The position numbers were made by a program, and so were the translations under genes. From NCBI GenBank assembly GCA_005772945.1, contig SXIE01000474.1:1-9221 (forward strand): 9,221 nt of DNA, read 5' to 3'. Source of the stretch: Pseudomonadota bacterium. Its GTDB lineage: Bacteria; Myxococcota; UBA9042; PHBI01. Each line of letters begins with the position of its first letter. Positions within the stretch are counted from its first letter, which is position 1. The notes under the pieces are model-generated. The model saw only the letters and a list, made by a program, of their open reading frames with translations. It was not told the origin of the DNA and did not search any database. This document shows, piece after piece, positions 6,783-9,221 of this stretch.

Positions 6783-7997
6783 CTATTCGTAGACGCCGAC
6801 CCACCCATAGAACCCGCCGCCGGTTCCGTTCCTCTTGCCCGGTTGCGCGTTGGCGAGCACCAGCGTCCCGTCGGCGCGCTGGAACACCACCGGGTCCCCG
6901 GGCTCGCAGTTGTGGTCCTCGTCCTCCGCGAAGAAGTACGCGCCGTCGCCGTTGGGATCCGCGTAGAAGCACGAGGTGCCGTCGGCGTTGCGCACGTCGG
7001 CGCGCGTCGGCGCGCTCCAGTGGATTCCGTCCGACGACGTCGACACGTACACCCCGTAGACGAGGTAGGTGAAGGCGAGGCCAAACCCTCCCGCGATCGG
7101 AAACACGTAAGCCTCGTTGCCGTCGATGATGACGATCCCGTCGCGCACCTGGTCGTCTTGGTGCCAGGTCTTGCCCTTGTCCGTGCTGCGCCAGGGGGCG
7201 AGGTCCGGGTCCACGTCGAACTGCCATGACGCACCCTCGTCGGTGCTGACGGTGGCGCAGACGTCGCTCGCAGGCTCGCCGAAGGCGGGCTTGTTCGTGA
7301 GGTTGCACGTGAAGAGCCCGCGCAAAGGGCCGCCGGGCGTCGGCCGGAACGCCTTGCCACGCCCGACGAACGCGAGCTGGCTCTCGGTCGCCGAGCCCTG
7401 GCCGAACGCGGGTCCCACCGCGGTGAACGTGAACTTGTCGGACGACGTGTAGAGCCAGGTGCCCGTCGGTCCGCCGGCGTGCTCGGCGGAGTCGTATTGG
7501 CCGACGAGCAGCCCCCATGAGCCGTCGGTGCGCTCGAACACGACCGACTGATCCACGTTGAAGTTCGGATCGCCCGTGACCCCGCTCGAGGCGATACGGA
7601 GTCCCGGTTCCACGGTGAACGTCAGGCCGCCATCTTCCGAGAGCGCGCTCCCGACGCCGCCGGTGCCGGGGCCACGAAAGCCCGACCAGAAGAAGTGACG
7701 GATGCGGCCGTTGCCGAGCGGGATGTAGTCGCCGGTTCCGGCGCTCGGGCACGCCGCGTTGCTCGACGCGGGATCGCCGAGCAGGCACGTGGACTCGCGC
7801 TGCCAATACGAGGGAAGGCGGAGCGCGGTCGAAGTCTCGGGCGTGTCGGATGCGCTCACGTCGATGGTGGTCGCCTGGGCATCGAGCTCGCCGTCCTGCT
7901 TGGCCGAGTCGCCGCACGCGCCGCTCGCGAGCGCGAGTGACAGCAAGGCCGGCCAGGGAAGTGGGCACGCGCCGCGCCCGAGTCGGGAGTGGTTCAT
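6783..7997 (-). CDS. Lipoprotein with Asp-box (BNR/sialidase-fold) repeats
   Basis: The gene encodes 404 residues from ATG 7997-7995, with AAGGAG about 7 nt upstream. An N-terminal basic region (MNHSRLGRG), a hydrophobic stretch (12-25) and lipobox ASGAC give Cys28 as the lipidation site. Residues 29-60 are a linker. The rest reads as a beta-propeller of the sialidase/BNR type, with Asp boxes SEDGGLTF (120-127), STDEGASW (251-258) and STDKGKTW (271-278) and a shortened one, SSDGIHW (321-327). The sialidase FRIP motif is not visible, so I do not call it a sialidase. Paired cysteines (71/83, 231/247, 343/364) suit an exported, disulfide-bonded protein. Glycan or exopolysaccharide binding on the cell surface is inference. 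ADPNGDGAYF (346-355) may be a calcium site. Confidence 0.85.
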   Translation of the reverse strand: MNHSRLGRGACPLPWPALLSLALASGACGDSAKQDGELDAQATTIDVSASDTPETSTALRLPSYWQRESTCLLGDPASSNAACPSAGTGDYIPLGNGRIRHFFWSGFRGPGTGGVGSALSEDGGLTFTVEPGLRIASSGVTGDPNFNVDQSVVFERTDGSWGLLVGQYDSAEHAGGPTGTWLYTSSDKFTFTAVGPAFGQGSATESQLAFVGRGKAFRPTPGGPLRGLFTCNLTNKPAFGEPASDVCATVSTDEGASWQFDVDPDLAPWRSTDKGKTWHQDDQVRDGIVIIDGNEAYVFPIAGGFGLAFTYLVYGVYVSTSSDGIHWSAPTRADVRNADGTSCFYADPNGDGAYFFAEDEDHNCEPGDPVVFQRADGTLVLANAQPGKRNGTGGGFYGWVGVYE

Positions 7998-8212
7998 CCG
8001 AGAACTCCTTCGGTCGGCGCGAGTCTAGGATGTTGCCGAGGTCGCGCGCAACCGCGAGTTCCAAGGTCGTGCGCTTCATGCCGGGTGGCGGAAAGCGCAC
8101 ACGACCGGCTGACGGTAGGAGCCCCGCAGGAAAATTGTATCGACGCTATGAATGGCCGGCGGGCGTGGCGAGCCAGTTGGAACCCTGGCCCCCACCCAAC
8201 GCGCTCAGTCGA
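7998..8212. other. Intergenic region between csbD and the Asp-box lipoprotein gene
   Basis: These 215 bp on the minus-strand reading path contain a candidate promoter close to the lipoprotein start. Behind csbD is a weak 5-bp inverted repeat (GCCAG 8172-8176 / CTGGC 8185-8189) without a T-tract. I saw no gene. Confidence 0.5.
8022..8051 (-). promoter_or_regulatory. Possible sigma-70-type promoter for the Asp-box lipoprotein gene
   Basis: On the minus strand, TTGCGC (8051-8046) and TAGACT (8027-8022) lie 18 bp apart. A start near 8015 would leave about 17 nt before the ATG, enough to include the AAGGAG ribosome-binding site. The hexamers are fair matches in a GC-rich background but were identified by eye. 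Confidence 0.4.
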
Positions 8213-8410
8213 TCAGTCGAGCGCATCCTTGATCGCGTGCTTTGCGTCCTTGGCCGCGTCCTTGGCCGCATCCTTCACGTCCTCGACCGCGCCCTTGATC
8301 TTGCCCTTCACGACATCCCGCTTGCCCTCACGGACCAGCTTCTCGTCGCCGGTCACGGTCCCAATCGCCTTCTTGATCTCGCCCTTGGCCTTGTCGATGT
8401 GCTCACCCAC
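8213..8410 (-). CDS. CsbD-family stress-response protein
   Basis: The gene encodes a 65-residue soluble, Lys/Asp/Ala-rich protein. The GTG start at 8410-8408 is chosen because GAGGAGAA lies about 6 nt upstream and because the product then begins MGEHIDKAKGEIKKAIG, the usual CsbD opening. The longer in-frame extension back to 8758 has no family similarity. GTVTGDEKLVREGKRD (17-32) is the conserved core, followed by VVKGKIKGAVEDVKDAAKD. Family members are small cytoplasmic proteins first described as sigma-B-controlled in Bacillus; their molecular action is not settled. The Ala/Lys/Asp C-terminal repeats (DAAKDAAKDAKHA) also resemble LEA-like amphipathic helices. It diverges from the catalase gene, consistent with shared stress control. 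Two nearby inverted repeats may be operators. Confidence 0.9.
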   Translation of the reverse strand: MGEHIDKAKGEIKKAIGTVTGDEKLVREGKRDVVKGKIKGAVEDVKDAAKDAAKDAKHAIKDALD

Positions 8411-8423
8411 GATGTTCTCCTCT

Positions 8424-8440
8424 GGGTGTGACGCACACCC
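8424..8440. promoter_or_regulatory. Inverted repeat GGGTGTG-ACG-CACACCC beside the csbD ribosome-binding site
   Basis: This perfect 7+3+7 palindrome abuts the csbD ribosome-binding site and lies 13 nt before its GTG start. It could be a repressor operator, or a 5'-UTR hairpin affecting translation or stabilising the transcript. Confidence 0.5.
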
Positions 8441-8496
8441 GCTGGCTATCCACCCCTGACAAAGCAGCTTCTGGGCCGTCAGTAAGAAACGGCAGG

Positions 8497-8524
8497 TCGT
8501 GGCCCCGGGCAGTATCGGCCACGA
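8497..8524. promoter_or_regulatory. Inverted repeat TCGTGGCC ... GGCCACGA
   Basis: Eight base pairs flank a 12-nt spacer. It is a hairpin-capable or operator-like site about 90-115 bp upstream of csbD. No regulator is assigned. Confidence 0.35.
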
Positions 8525-8544
8525 GGCCGGGTCGCTGACAGGTG

Positions 8545-8557
8545 CATCAATTTGATG
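8545..8557. promoter_or_regulatory. Operator-like palindrome CATCAA-T-TTGATG
   Basis: This perfect 6+1+6 palindrome is AT-rich in a very GC-rich setting and lies near the middle of the divergent csbD-catalase spacer. The compact dyad suits a dimeric helix-turn-helix regulator. The regulator is not identifiable here. Confidence 0.4.
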
Positions 8558-8708
8558 GCCTGGCGACCATCCTGACGTTGTCGGTGCCGCGCGCACGGCC
8601 GCGACGGACGCCAGGGCTGCGCCCCGCGTGAAACGGACGGGTGGGCACGTCGCGTGCGAGGCGAGCGTCGGAACGCGAATGCCGTCGCGCGCCGGAGGCC
8701 ACATCCAT

Positions 8709-9221
8709 ATGAACACTCGCAAGCCCCCCTCGAAGCTCGCGCCCCGCGCGAAGGCCACGTCGCAGAGCCAGGTCCCCGTGCTCGCGACCGTGATCGGTCC
8801 CGCCGGCGAGCCGCATCAGCACGCGCGCAGCGCGGACCATGTGCTCACGACCAACCAAGGCGCGCCGATCGCCGATGACCAGAGCTCGCTCGATGCGGGC
8901 GTGCGGGGGCCGGCGCTGCTCGAAGATCACGTCCTGCGCGAGAAGATCACCCACTTCGATCACGAGCGGATCCCCGAGCGCATCGTCCACGCGCGCGGCT
9001 CCGGGGCCCACGGACACTTCGATCTCTACCGGTCGTGCGCGGATCTCACGCGCGCTGCGTTCCTGCAGGACCCGCTGCGAGCGACGCCGGTCTTCGTGCG
9101 TTTCTCGACCGTCGCGGGTGGCGCCGGCTCGATCGACCTGCCCCGCGACGTGCGCGGCGTCGCGGTCAAGGTCTACACCGAGGAAGGCAACTTCGATCTC
9201 GTCGGCAACAACATACCCGGC
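8709..9221 (+). CDS. katE: Large-subunit (HPII/KatE-type) catalase, N-terminal part
   Basis: The first 171 residues are visible and the gene runs off the right edge. ATG 8709 follows GGAGG by 10 nt. Catalases convert hydrogen peroxide to water and oxygen using haem. [16 protein letters not shown] (46-61), [21 protein letters not shown] (70-90, strongly conserved), then [12 protein letters not shown] with the distal catalytic His94, [12 protein letters not shown] (130-141) and GNFDLVGNN with the essential Asn167, follow clade-2 HPII order. The His-to-Asn spacing of 73 equals that of E. coli HPII (His128, Asn201), so the N-terminus is about 34 residues shorter. Clade 2 versus the small-subunit group is judged from motifs, since the diagnostic C-terminal domain lies outside the window. 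Divergent csbD supports stress-phase expression. The last visible residue, Gly171 after NNIP, is unusual; most homologues have Val, Ile or a similar residue there. Confidence 0.93.
   Translation, partial: MNTRKPPSKLAPRAKATSQSQVPVLATVIGPAGEPHQHARSADHVLTTNQGAPIADDQSSLDAGVRGPALLEDHVLREKITHFDHERIPERIVHARGSGAHGHFDLYRSCADLTRAAFLQDPLRATPVFVRFSTVAGGAGSIDLPRDVRGVAVKVYTEEGNFDLVGNNIPG

Larger units (their letters stand above)
8411..8708. other. Divergent csbD-catalase control region, 298 bp
   Basis: No gene is apparent between the two divergent starts. The region holds three clear inverted repeats: GGGTGTG-ACG-CACACCC (8424-8440), TCGTGGCC/GGCCACGA (8497-8504, 8517-8524) and CATCAA-T-TTGATG (8545-8557). 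The catalase ribosome-binding site GGAGG is at 8694-8698. I could not place a confident promoter for either gene. Confidence 0.6.

Noticed and set aside
6783..7997. Sialidase (neuraminidase) enzyme call
   Set aside because: Asp boxes alone are shared by many non-enzymatic propellers, and no FRIP motif or catalytic set was seen.
5806..8100. Minus-strand 764-codon open frame crossing three genes
   Set aside because: Runs out of frame through the Asp-box, UspA and NTF2-like genes with Arg/Pro-rich content and no recognisable domain.
8411..8758. N-terminal extension of CsbD to 181 residues
   Set aside because: The extension has no CsbD similarity, overlaps the catalase start and ignores the strong ribosome-binding site before GTG 8410.

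Overview
The window is very GC-rich with strong G/C third-position codon bias. It carries three predicted lipoproteins with Ala/Thr/Asp/Pro-rich linkers, an Asp-box surface protein and an eCIS-cargo-like protein. Together these suggest a member of the Myxococcota (Polyangiales/Nannocystales-like); this is inferred from gene style, not from a marker gene. No tRNA, rRNA or CRISPR array was seen.

Layout: (1) At the left edge, on the minus strand, is the first part of a probable IS66-family insertion element (about 1-139) with the start of its transposase. It appears to cut off the 3' end of a minus-strand gene (140-1385) whose N-terminal pattern resembles proteins associated with extracellular contractile injection systems. 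(2) A 342-bp divergent spacer separates this from a plus-strand gene (1728-3884). That gene encodes a 718-residue lipoprotein with a phosphohistidine swivelling domain followed by a PPDK/PEP-synthase-type ATP-grasp domain, the domain order of glucan, water dikinases. (3) A small DksA/TraR zinc-finger protein (4100-4426) converges, through a shared hairpin, on a minus-strand NTF2-like lipoprotein (4487-6079). (4) Further minus-strand genes are a universal stress protein (6200-6661) and an Asp-box lipoprotein (6783-7997). (5) At the right edge, csbD (minus, 8213-8410) and a large-subunit catalase (plus, 8709 to the edge) diverge from a 298-bp spacer with three inverted repeats.

Working together: uspA, csbD, the catalase and the DksA/TraR-type factor are all stress-associated families, so the right half looks like a loose stress-response neighbourhood, not one operon. 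The three lipoproteins appear to be independent cell-envelope proteins. The most unusual item is the dikinase-like lipoprotein: an apparently intact ATP-binding and phosphohistidine machine predicted to lie outside the cytoplasm.
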